This document shows, in pieces, positions 1-7,045 of a stretch of 7,437 bases of DNA. Within the stretch, counting starts at the first letter, position 1. Each line of letters opens with the position of its first letter. The stretch spans positions 1-7,437 of the forward strand of contig JALOMK010000303.1 in NCBI GenBank assembly GCA_025455505.1, read 5' to 3'. The stretch comes from Bacteroidales bacterium. Lineage in GTDB: Bacteria > Bacteroidota > Bacteroidia > Bacteroidales > VadinHA17. A model generated the notes under the pieces. It was not told the origin of the DNA. It saw only the letters and a program-made list of their open reading frames with translations, and did no database searches. The position numbers and the translations under genes are program-made.

Positions 1-2217
1 GACGATATCGAGACCTTTCTCAACTTCTCCCTTGAACATGAGATGGCTCGCTACCTGGTATTCTATCCCCGTCCATACCTCGTTACTGTAAATAAAGGGA
101 AGTGAAAGTTTTCCCCCCTTAGGCCAGGTGCAGAGGAGAAGACCCCCGTCAGACCCCGCTGCATATGTAGGCCTCTGGGGATTCACATGGTCCGTCAGGT
201 CATCCCTCAGGTTGTATTTATGTACTGCCAGCAGGTGGCTCTTTACCTTGTCATTGTCAACCTCCTCCTTCAGACCGCATACAGTGGCAAGCCACATCCC
301 GAGGATCCCGTCAGAGAGACATCCTTTTCCATATTGATATTTCGGTCCCTCAAGTTTGAGCAGTTCAATAGCCTCCGGACTATAGTTGGTGCGGTAACTG
401 CTCTTTGCTGCCTCTACAGGGTTCGGAGACCTCAGTCCCTCCCATTTAACCTGCTGAATGAAGTATTCTCCGTCATAGAGGTCGTTTTCAATAAATGCCT
501 TTCCCCTCTCAAGCAGACTGTCGTAGCGCTCGTGAGGCTCATCAACGGCTTTGCTCATTTCAATGATTGAAGTCAGTGCACCGAGGTAAAAACTTGTGCA
601 CATCCCGTCAGGACCCCAGAACTCTATATCATAGGTGTTGTGATGAGGTTCCTCAATAATGCCTTTCAGCCCCGGATCCCATGTCCTGATGCAATACTCA
701 AGACTGGCCTTTACCCTGGGATAAAGACCTCTCATCCATTCAGTATCCCCGCTGATCCTCCAGTCGCGGTATATTTTCATGATCCCGCCGAGCTGCCCGT
801 CAGCCGCCGCGTAAAAGTTATGCGGTGGTTCCGATAGAGGAAGATTCGACCTGAAATTCTGATGTCCGTCATTGTTCTGGCTTACAAGGAATTCAGTCTC
901 ACGAAGTGTTCTCTCCAGGGAAGGAAACAGGTGAGGAATAGCCTGTGCATAATTCCATACATGGGTACAACTTCCGTGGCAGCACCCCTCTGCATCGCTA
1001 CAGCCTTCCCAGCCCCATAGCCGTCCATCCTGCTGCCTGAGAACGGTGGGCGACTTGAGTATAGTAAGATTGGCAGCAACTGCTTCCAGGACTTCCGGTG
1101 GCAATGTTGAAGAAAAGAATGCCTCACTGAAAAGCTTGCTTTTCTTTCGAAGATCATCGTAGTTCGTCCTCCAGTACTCGGAGAGTTGAGAAAGGTTCCC
1201 GAATCTGCCGCTGTACCATGGTGCATAAGGGGAGAGCCTGACCGATGTACCGGGGATGTTCCCGATTGAAAGCCCTGATTCAGGCATATACCAGGCAAAG
1301 CAGACCTTTACTGTTTTTTCTTCTCCCGGTCCGAGCTTAAAAGGGAGATATACAGATGCTCCCGGCGCCGGTTGCTCTGCCGGAGGATTGGATGGGATAT
1401 TGCAGGTTTCGATATTTTTCCAGAGCATCATATGCGGATCGAACCATTCGCCCCTGAACCAGCAATAATCAACTATTGCATTATCATCATCAATGAATAC
1501 TGAAAGACCTGTTTTCCCCAGATCACCGTCATCGGCCGGATTAACCGACATTGTGAATCCATTTTTTACCGGAGAAATTTTCCCAACCCACTCAACAACA
1601 ATATTCCTCGAGTTCCAGGAAAAGACCGCTTCCATTGCTTTTGAGGAGTTATTAGTGAATTTGTACTCCATCGCACCAACAGGAAGGCTTGAATTATCGG
1701 GATCTGTCGGGATGAAAGGACTCCACCCCGTTATTTCGACATCGAGGGGAATATCACTGTCAGACAGGTTGAGTGTCGCAAAGGGGAAACGAGGCAAAAA
1801 AACACCATTCCCGAAACGTGGCAGACCATACATCTTGCCCGGTGCGCCATTGCCTGTCCCGCCGGGTCCGAATAGTTTCCATCGCGGCACCTGTGCCTCT
1901 AGGACCTTTGCGCCGTTCTCCGCTCCTTTAACGCTTATTGCAGCAAAAGCTATTGGCTCGTTAAAGATTTCGGGTTTATTTTTCACGGAAAGATGGGAAA
2001 TGGACCCTGTTCCATCCATGCAGAACATCCCGGCCCCTATCCCTCCAATAGGAAATGATACCCGGTCGAGGTACTCGCCGGTGTAGCTGCCGTTAAACTT
2101 ATGACCTTCAGGCTTGATTTCTTTTGAATTATTGGCACATGCTATGAATAACAGCGCTGAAGCAGCTGAAAAGGTGAATTTTAATATTTTCTGTATCATG
2201 TTGGAATAATATTTCAT
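1..2217 (-). CDS. GH116-family glycoside hydrolase, predicted lipoprotein (C-terminus beyond window)
   Basis: I translated the minus strand from the ATG at 2217-2215 and found 739 codons without a stop to the left edge, so the gene is intact here but lacks its 3' end. Residues 1-27 form a lipoprotein signal ending LLFIAC, with Cys27 as the predicted lipid anchor. Met7 (2199) would give a more conventional signal start. An N-terminal GH116 beta-sandwich begins with PIGGIGAG at 56-63. The (alpha/alpha)6 catalytic domain (DUF608 type) covers about residue 380 onward. It shows a Cys cluster (406, 412, 413, 417) before THVWNY (418-423), the motif IEEPHHNTYD (521-530) with Glu522 (or Glu523) as likely nucleophile, LSDGILGMW with Asp636 as likely acid/base, and NEVWTGIEY near 712-720. 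Family members are retaining beta-glucosidases, beta-xylosidases or glucosylceramidases, so the exact substrate is open. The start lies 8 bases after the stop of the broken GH172 gene, so they probably share a transcript. No Shine-Dalgarno sequence is visible. Roughly 100-150 residues should remain outside the window. Confidence 0.86.
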   Translation of the reverse strand, partial: MKYYSNMIQKILKFTFSAASALLFIACANNSKEIKPEGHKFNGSYTGEYLDRVSFPIGGIGAGMFCMDGTGSISHLSVKNKPEIFNEPIAFAAISVKGAENGAKVLEAQVPRWKLFGPGGTGNGAPGKMYGLPRFGNGVFLPRFPFATLNLSDSDIPLDVEITGWSPFIPTDPDNSSLPVGAMEYKFTNNSSKAMEAVFSWNSRNIVVEWVGKISPVKNGFTMSVNPADDGDLGKTGLSVFIDDDNAIVDYCWFRGEWFDPHMMLWKNIETCNIPSNPPAEQPAPGASVYLPFKLGPGEEKTVKVCFAWYMPESGLSIGNIPGTSVRLSPYAPWYSGRFGNLSQLSEYWRTNYDDLRKKSKLFSEAFFSSTLPPEVLEAVAANLTILKSPTVLRQQDGRLWGWEGCSDAEGCCHGSCTHVWNYAQAIPHLFPSLERTLRETEFLVSQNNDGHQNFRSNLPLSEPPHNFYAAADGQLGGIMKIYRDWRISGDTEWMRGLYPRVKASLEYCIRTWDPGLKGIIEEPHHNTYDIEFWGPDGMCTSFYLGALTSIIEMSKAVDEPHERYDSLLERGKAFIENDLYDGEYFIQQVKWEGLRSPNPVEAAKSSYRTNYSPEAIELLKLEGPKYQYGKGCLSDGILGMWLATVCGLKEEVDNDKVKSHLLAVHKYNLRDDLTDHVNPQRPTYAAGSDGGLLLCTWPKGGKLSLPFIYSNEVWTGIEYQVASHLMFKGEVEKGLDIV

Positions 2218-2225
2218 TGTCTGGT

Positions 2226-4184
2226 TTACGGGTTTCGAAGCCATATGAAATCGATACCGGTCTCACTACCCGGGGCAACGTCTTCCGATTTTAAAATCAG
2301 CTTATTATTACCTTTTTTTAGCAAAATCTTTGAAGAAAAATGATTATTCAGCACAGTCCTGCTACTCATGTAAGTGATCAAAGAATCCTTATCATCGAAT
2401 TTAAGCTTTTCCCCGTTAAAAGAAAAAGAAACAATGGCCCCTGTTGGCGAGTGCGCCAGCGTAAGCCCTATCCTTGATTCATGGTCGGGCCTTTCAGATT
2501 GTATCACAAGTGTCAGCTCATTGCTGCCTCCACCGGGCCGCCACTTCAAAATTTTTCCGCCAGCCGCGAATCCGTCTTCCTCCACCTTCGCGGAACTATT
2601 TTCCATGGCCAGGTCTTCAGCCTGTAAAAACATATACCCTGCGCAACCCAGGTAAGCAAGCGGCGTCCATCCTGAATACCTGATATCTCTGATATCGTCA
2701 CTGTCAATCTCCGCCGCTACATAGTTCGCCGATGGCAACGCATAGAAGTATGCAATGCTGCCATATGAAACACCGGGCACTACGCCATGATGTCTTAACT
2801 CCATATTGAAATTCAGGCTTTTTCCAAAGAGTATATCATCAGCAATATGACATCTTAAATTGGAAACATAACCCCTGTTGCCTGGACCGTCATTCCGGGG
2901 TTGTGCACAGTATGAGTGGAAAAAGATCTCAGCAGATGACCATGAGTAATTGTAATAGTCCTCCGAGCCGGTGCCGAAAAATGACGGGAAAGTATCGCTG
3001 TCGACGAATATTTTCTCGTCACCTTCCCCCCACCAGTTACCCCAGGAGGTAGGCACCGGGCTGGGATTGTATAAAAACGTCGCCGCACCAACCAGCCGCC
3101 CTGCACCCTGAATATCGAGGTAATTCATATCATACACTTTGCCATCTGTATTGTAAGCAGTAAGGTCGTGAGCCATTTTCCAGGCCGCTCTGAAATACAT
3201 TGTCTCACCTTCGATCCATCGCCATTCGCGGGTACTAATCTCTGAACTGATCACGACTGCCTCCTTTGACAGGTTGCGGATTTCAATCCTGGCAGAGTTC
3301 CTGTAAGGCATCAGGAACCTGCAAACCATTGTGGTGTCAGGCGATACAGTAAATGGAAGTGAATGAAAAGGATTCAGACCGGGCGCTGCACCGAAGAAGT
3401 CACCCAGCGGGGCGTGTACCTGCGGGGTCGCGGCATTGTCGAAGTAAATGCTGAGTATGTTTTGCCTGAGGCAATTCTCAAGATCTTCTGATCTTACCCC
3501 GATCCTGATCCTTGAGTAACTTTGTTTCGCCGGGTTCTATTGAAAGGATTTTCTCCTTCATGCTGGCAGCACCTGCGACCATGTCGTCGGGAGATGAAAT
3601 CAGGCGTCCCTGCTGTGCAAGTTTCTCAATGTGCCTCCTTACAGCCTCCGCTGTAAATGGCTCGACCTCCGTGCCTTCATCATAAATCCTGAGGCCGGCA
3701 TGATAGAAATGCGGTTCAGCTATGTTGCCAACCCACTCAATCCGGCAACTCTTTGAAAAAGATACAGGAAGGTATGTGGCGTCGAACTGCCGCAGGAAAC
3801 TTAAAGCGCCGGTTGTATCAATGATGCCGGCGAGCACTTCAATGGGTTTCCGGAAGAAATCCCCTGCATCCCCGGAATAAACAGGTTTCTCATCATTGTC
3901 AAGAAAGAGCCTTATTTTCCCTGTTATTGAAGCTGTCCATAAACGCTGAATAACTCCCGGTTTCCTGACATCGAGTATCAGGTATTCTCCAATGCCGGTT
4001 GAATCAGGCTGTTTCAACTGTACTGGACAGTTCTGTAATGTATCTCAGGCATGCTTGCAAGCCGTGTCAGGTCGGAAATTTCATCAAACAGATCGCCGAT
4101 TGTAACTGTATAGCTTTTCTCACGGCAGGCGCTCACCAGGAATATTATAACCGGAACAATAAACAACAGGTACTTTCTCCTCAT
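2226..4184 (-). pseudogene. GH172 (DUF2961) glycoside hydrolase with C-terminal accessory domain, broken by two frame changes
   Basis: Three reading-frame segments together make one GH172 protein. Segment A (4184-4014) encodes a lipoprotein signal, MRRKYLLF to LVSAC, and the family start up to YRTVQYS, then hits TGA. Segment B (about 4020-3478) resumes one frame over at LKQPDSTGIGEYL and continues through KPGVIQRLW to LLKDQ, ending in a TGA. Segment C (from about 3515 to 2226) is back in the frame of A, from RIRIGVRSEDLENCL onward. Compared with the intact paralogue at 5390-7045, about 25-30 codons are missing at A/B and about 7 at B/C, so both breaks look like deletions. Segment C keeps the catalytic block WWGEGDEKIFVD...GTGSEDYY, with the two candidate catalytic Glu codons at 3026-3024 and 2963-2961, 21 residues apart. 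From about 2630 to 2229 there is an extra beta-rich domain of about 134 residues, starting FLQAEDL, that the intact copy lacks. Few other lesions are visible, so inactivation seems recent; an assembly error is the alternative. Confidence 0.85.
3480..3495. repeat. Perfect 6-bp inverted repeat beside GGATC direct repeats at a frame-change site
   Basis: The plus strand reads AAGATC, TTCT, GATCTT: two perfect 6-base arms around a 4-base loop, with AGATCT itself a palindrome. Immediately to the right (3500-3512) the GATC core recurs twice in tandem (GATCCTGATCC). The point where the second GH172 gene changes from segment B to segment C falls within about 3498-3515. Such short repeats commonly promote slippage deletions, so this may be the cause of the second lesion. 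No regulatory role is implied; the element lies inside a coding sequence. Confidence 0.6.
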
Positions 4185-4241
4185 CCTTTCGTCTGATTTT
4201 CAATTTAGTGATCGTGTATTCTAAATCCAAACATTATCAAG

Positions 4242-4254
4242 CTGTAAATTACAG
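4242..4254. promoter_or_regulatory. 13-base palindrome in the only intergenic gap; possible operator or promoter region
   Basis: The gap between the amidohydrolase stop (4305) and the start of the broken GH172 gene (4184) is about 120 bases, the only real spacing in this cluster. It contains CTGTAA-A-TTACAG, a perfect two-fold symmetric site. On the minus strand a TTTG at 4271-4268 lies 16 bases before TAATTTAC (4251-4244), which is a weak match to the Bacteroidota promoter pattern TTTG/TAnnTTTG. A second partial match, TAATGTTTG, lies at 4236-4228. The gap is AT-rich and shows no convincing terminator hairpin. A secondary promoter for the downstream GH172-GH116 part is possible but unproven, and a palindrome of this length can arise by chance. 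Confidence 0.22.
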
Positions 4255-4304
4255 GAATCATCTGTGTCAAAGGTCCTGCATTTTATATCCCCGGCAACTG
4301 ACAA

Positions 4305-5390
4305 TCATTTCTTAAAAAACCGCGATGCATTCGTGTAGTATAGCTTGTCAATTACAGAGGCGGGGAGTTTAAGTCCCTTCACACCGTTAATCACGGAGTC
4401 GGTCGCAAAATACAACCAGTGATTGTACCAGCCTTTTTCAAGTTTTGTACATATTTCCGCGGATGCAACACCAGGCCTGTCGTGCACTTCGTTGTCGGTA
4501 CCGTATATAAGCCTGTCCTGGTAGCGGATCATGAAACTTCTCACTATTTCATAGTCCTTTTCTGACTGAAGCTGCAGATGGAAGATCCGTGCAGCCAGGT
4601 CGGCACTGAAATTCCCATAGGCATCAAGGCGCTTTGCAAGTTCATCCACGCTCCATTCCAGGCTTCCAAGGTGAGCTCCCGTAAAGTCAAGCCCTGGATA
4701 CCCTGCAAGAATATTATCCCTTGCCTGTACCTGTTCTTCATATGAAGGCACTTCCGGATGCAGGTACATATGAAACTGCGGGTTGTTCCTGAAATATGAT
4801 GCATCGCCGGGATCTGTCATTTCTTCCAGCGGCAGCCAGCAGTTTTTCGGTTCTCCAAGGTGTGCTATCACAGGGATTTTTTCACGTACAAGAAATGTGA
4901 ACATGAAGCCAAAGACCGGGTCATCGATCATTAAATATTTCCCGGAGCTGTCTTTCAAAACCATGCCGATGTTTTTCCACAGTTTCAGACCCGAAGCTCC
5001 TTCACTCATGAAATTCCTTATCGATCTTTCCACATACTCATTAAAATCAGGCCTCTGAAAGCTGTCCGCGGCAAAGGTTCCGAAAAATGCATAATCGTGC
5101 GGGTATGACTTTTTTATCGATGCGGCAATATTGATCTGTTCATTTACGGGGGCCTCCTCTCCATCCCAGACAGGTGTCAGGAGCCTGAAATTAATTGACC
5201 TGGCAAAAGCCATGTATGCTGTATCATATGTAAGATAATGAAAATGGGCATCGCATTTTTCCACAGCATGAAAATCAGATGCCGTATAATACGATTCACC
5301 CCTGTTGCAGGCTCCAACAAGCAAGACCAAAACTGAACAAAAGAGACCGGCATTTTTCATATTGCACCTGGCCATGACGTATTTCCTCAT
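4305..5390 (-). CDS. Amidohydrolase-superfamily (amidohydrolase 2-like) metal-dependent hydrolase, predicted lipoprotein
   Basis: This 361-residue protein has a TIM-barrel amidohydrolase layout. The strand-1 metal motif HFH is at His49/His51 (CDAHFHY). GLKLWK at 134-139 lies where some relatives carry a Lys. HLGEP has His177, TGAHLGS has His240, and YGTDNE has Asp299 as the strand-8 metal/base residue. This matches the His-x-His, His, His, Asp set of PF04909-type enzymes, which cleave C-N, C-O or C-C bonds, including lactones. The reaction here cannot be told. The N-terminus carries a lipoprotein signal ending LLVGAC (Cys28), so the enzyme is predicted to be exported, unlike the typical cytoplasmic family member. 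The annotated ATG overlaps the stop of the upstream GH172 gene as TAATG, which implies translational coupling. Met6 and Met11 are alternative starts, and Met11 gives the most typical signal peptide. Its position between two GH172 genes suggests that it acts on the same glycan, for example on a modified or acidic sugar or a linked non-sugar group. That role is inference. Confidence 0.83.
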   Translation of the reverse strand: MRKYVMARCNMKNAGLFCSVLVLLVGACNRGESYYTASDFHAVEKCDAHFHYLTYDTAYMAFARSINFRLLTPVWDGEEAPVNEQINIAASIKKSYPHDYAFFGTFAADSFQRPDFNEYVERSIRNFMSEGASGLKLWKNIGMVLKDSSGKYLMIDDPVFGFMFTFLVREKIPVIAHLGEPKNCWLPLEEMTDPGDASYFRNNPQFHMYLHPEVPSYEEQVQARDNILAGYPGLDFTGAHLGSLEWSVDELAKRLDAYGNFSADLAARIFHLQLQSEKDYEIVRSFMIRYQDRLIYGTDNEVHDRPGVASAEICTKLEKGWYNHWLYFATDSVINGVKGLKLPASVIDKLYYTNASRFFKK

Positions 5391-7045
5391 TATTTTACAT
5401 TGTTCACAAAATCTTCCCTGCTGAGTATGACATGTCGCCTCACTCCATCCGGGTCAGGCCTGATATTAATCTTACTCCCCGGCTCAGCGTAGAAATAAGT
5501 TGTCAGCGCATAGTTGAGCCTTACATCCGCCCAGTGCCAGAGTTCCATATTTGCATCGATGGAGCTAAGGAAAGGAATAGCGTCGAGTGAGCGGTGACGC
5601 ATATTTACTACCGGTCCGAAATTCATGTTTCCCTTTCCTTCGGGCTGCGCGATGAAGGGATGGGAGAAGGCCTCCTGGCGTCCGAAAGAGTATCCGTAAT
5701 AGTCCTCAGTACCTGTCCCGAAACTTGAGGGGAAGGACTCTCCGTCGACAAATATCTTCTCATCACCCTCACCCCACCAGTGCCATGTATTGTTGAAAAG
5801 AGTCACCTGGTCGCCGGCATAGAGTCCCTTTCCGGATATCTGAATGAAGTTAAGGTCGATTGGCGAGCCTGAGCTGTCACGGGTCCGGATATTGTAGTAT
5901 TCATGCCAGGCAGCCCCGAAATACATTGAATTCCGTTGCCAGCGGTACTTCTCTGTTCCTGCGCTGCCTCTTACTGATACGCTCTCCGTGCCAAAGTTGA
6001 CAAAGCTGATCCTGCAGCTTTTCCTGAAAGGCATGACCCAGAATGATTTCATCACACCTTTATCGTCCCTCGCATTCATCCAGGTACTGTGAGGCTTCAG
6101 CGAATAACCTGTCCCGAAAAACTCCCCTGCAGGTACCCAGACGCTTTGCACCCCGTCGAAGCTCATGGCTATTACGGTGCTCCTGAGAGCCTGGTTCATA
6201 TTGCCTGCTGAGATCTCCGCTACAAGCGAACTTATCGCTGAATTATCCTGCACTAAAGTAAAAACGAGGGAATCACCCGGTGATAATTCTCCTTCAAAGA
6301 CCTTTGTGCCGGCTGACCCGGGAGGTTCAGAAAGAAGGATTGCACTGGTTTGCTCAGCATTGCTGAGGGCCCGGACATGCGATTGCATGCTGAATGATTC
6401 AACCGGAGTATCCTTAACATAGATCCTGTAACAGATGTTGTAGAATACATCTGGCCAGTAGTATCCCCGTGGCACCGTTTTTCCCTCATAATCAAAAAGC
6501 AGCCTCAGCGAATCACACTCATATGTAATCTTGAGGTGTTTTTCGAATGTTATTGGCATGTAGAGGTTATAATCATAGTTCCGGCCGGGTTCGCCTAAGT
6601 CGGCGCCTTCCTGCACTGAGGCTGAGAACGGGTAGGGTGCAAGATCAGTGCCCGAAAGCAGGCTGGCCGGGGTACCTTCGACGCGTGCTGTGCTGTCGTT
6701 GTCGATATAGATCCTTATAATCCCATCCTGGGCCTTGTAGAAAGTCATCCACCACCTGACAATTGCTCCCGGTCCTTCGGCATCAAGCATAACGAACTCT
6801 CTCCTTCCTTCATTTTCCTCAACTCTTATGAAGTGCGACATGTCGGCATTTGCAAACCAGCCGGCACTGTCAGGAGCCACCGACTCCCTGTTGTAACTGC
6901 TGGCCTGCATAAGCCTGTAGCCAGGAACGGGGAAATAAGTCAGTGACTTCCTTGAGGACATGTCGTCAAGCAGGCCTGCAACCGTCACTTCCCTCGTAGT
7001 ACAGCCCGAAACCAGGATAACAAATATGATGAACGCTATTACCAT
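5390..7045 (-). CDS. GH172 (DUF2961) glycoside hydrolase, predicted lipoprotein, intact
   Basis: This 551-residue protein begins with a short hydrophobic lipoprotein signal (MVIAFIIFVILVSGC, Cys15). It continues with the family features LLDDM (25-29), the YR...SSYNRES region (43-55), AGWFANAD (61-68) and GPGAIVRWW (91-99). The signature block near residues 423-450 reads WWGEGDEKIFVDGE followed by FGTGTEDYYGYSF. Glu426 and Glu447 are 21 residues apart, the same spacing as the catalytic pair I recall for the Bifidobacterium difructose dianhydride I synthase/hydrolase (Glu270/Glu291), which founded GH172. Other characterised members are exo-alpha-D-arabinofuranosidases, so a furanosidase is likely but the sugar is unknown. 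The protein ends about 100 residues after the block and lacks the C-terminal beta-rich domain present in the broken paralogue. The start overlaps the susD stop by 7 bases (ATGGTAA), and the stop overlaps the next start by one base, so the three genes should be co-translated. No Shine-Dalgarno sequence is apparent. Confidence 0.88.
   Translation of the reverse strand: MVIAFIIFVILVSGCTTREVTVAGLLDDMSSRKSLTYFPVPGYRLMQASSYNRESVAPDSAGWFANADMSHFIRVEENEGRREFVMLDAEGPGAIVRWWMTFYKAQDGIIRIYIDNDSTARVEGTPASLLSGTDLAPYPFSASVQEGADLGEPGRNYDYNLYMPITFEKHLKITYECDSLRLLFDYEGKTVPRGYYWPDVFYNICYRIYVKDTPVESFSMQSHVRALSNAEQTSAILLSEPPGSAGTKVFEGELSPGDSLVFTLVQDNSAISSLVAEISAGNMNQALRSTVIAMSFDGVQSVWVPAGEFFGTGYSLKPHSTWMNARDDKGVMKSFWVMPFRKSCRISFVNFGTESVSVRGSAGTEKYRWQRNSMYFGAAWHEYYNIRTRDSSGSPIDLNFIQISGKGLYAGDQVTLFNNTWHWWGEGDEKIFVDGESFPSSFGTGTEDYYGYSFGRQEAFSHPFIAQPEGKGNMNFGPVVNMRHRSLDAIPFLSSIDANMELWHWADVRLNYALTTYFYAEPGSKINIRPDPDGVRRHVILSREDFVNNVK

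Noticed and set aside
882..1298. Minus-strand open frame of 138 codons
   Set aside because: It is a different frame inside the GH116 coding sequence; the GH116 frame through this interval carries the Cys cluster and THVWNY motif.
1493..2086. Plus-strand open frame of 197 codons, and other plus-strand frames at 187-570, 640-837 and 1256-1468
   Set aside because: All lie opposite the continuous GH116 frame, have no recognisable family motif and read as low-quality antisense translations.
2374..2683. Plus-strand frames of 93 and 69 codons
   Set aside because: They are antisense to the C-terminal part of the broken GH172 gene and have no start-site or motif support.
2226..3329. Treating the 367-codon segment as a separate intact gene starting at the ATG at 3329
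   Set aside because: The same frame continues upstream with conserved GH172 sequence (PLGDFFG and RSEDLENCL), so the ATG is internal and the segment is part of one broken gene.
3478..4017. Treating the 179-codon segment as a separate gene starting at TTG
   Set aside because: Its translation is the middle of a GH172 N-terminal domain, directly continuing the preceding segment, with no signal peptide or ribosome site of its own.
4185..4304. Intrinsic terminator after the amidohydrolase gene
   Set aside because: There is no GC-rich stem followed by a T run on the minus strand; only AT-rich sequence and a short palindrome are present.
4783..5058. Plus-strand frame of 91 codons and the minus-strand alternative frame at 4544-4804
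   Set aside because: Both overlap the amidohydrolase gene, whose metal-binding motifs confirm the annotated frame.
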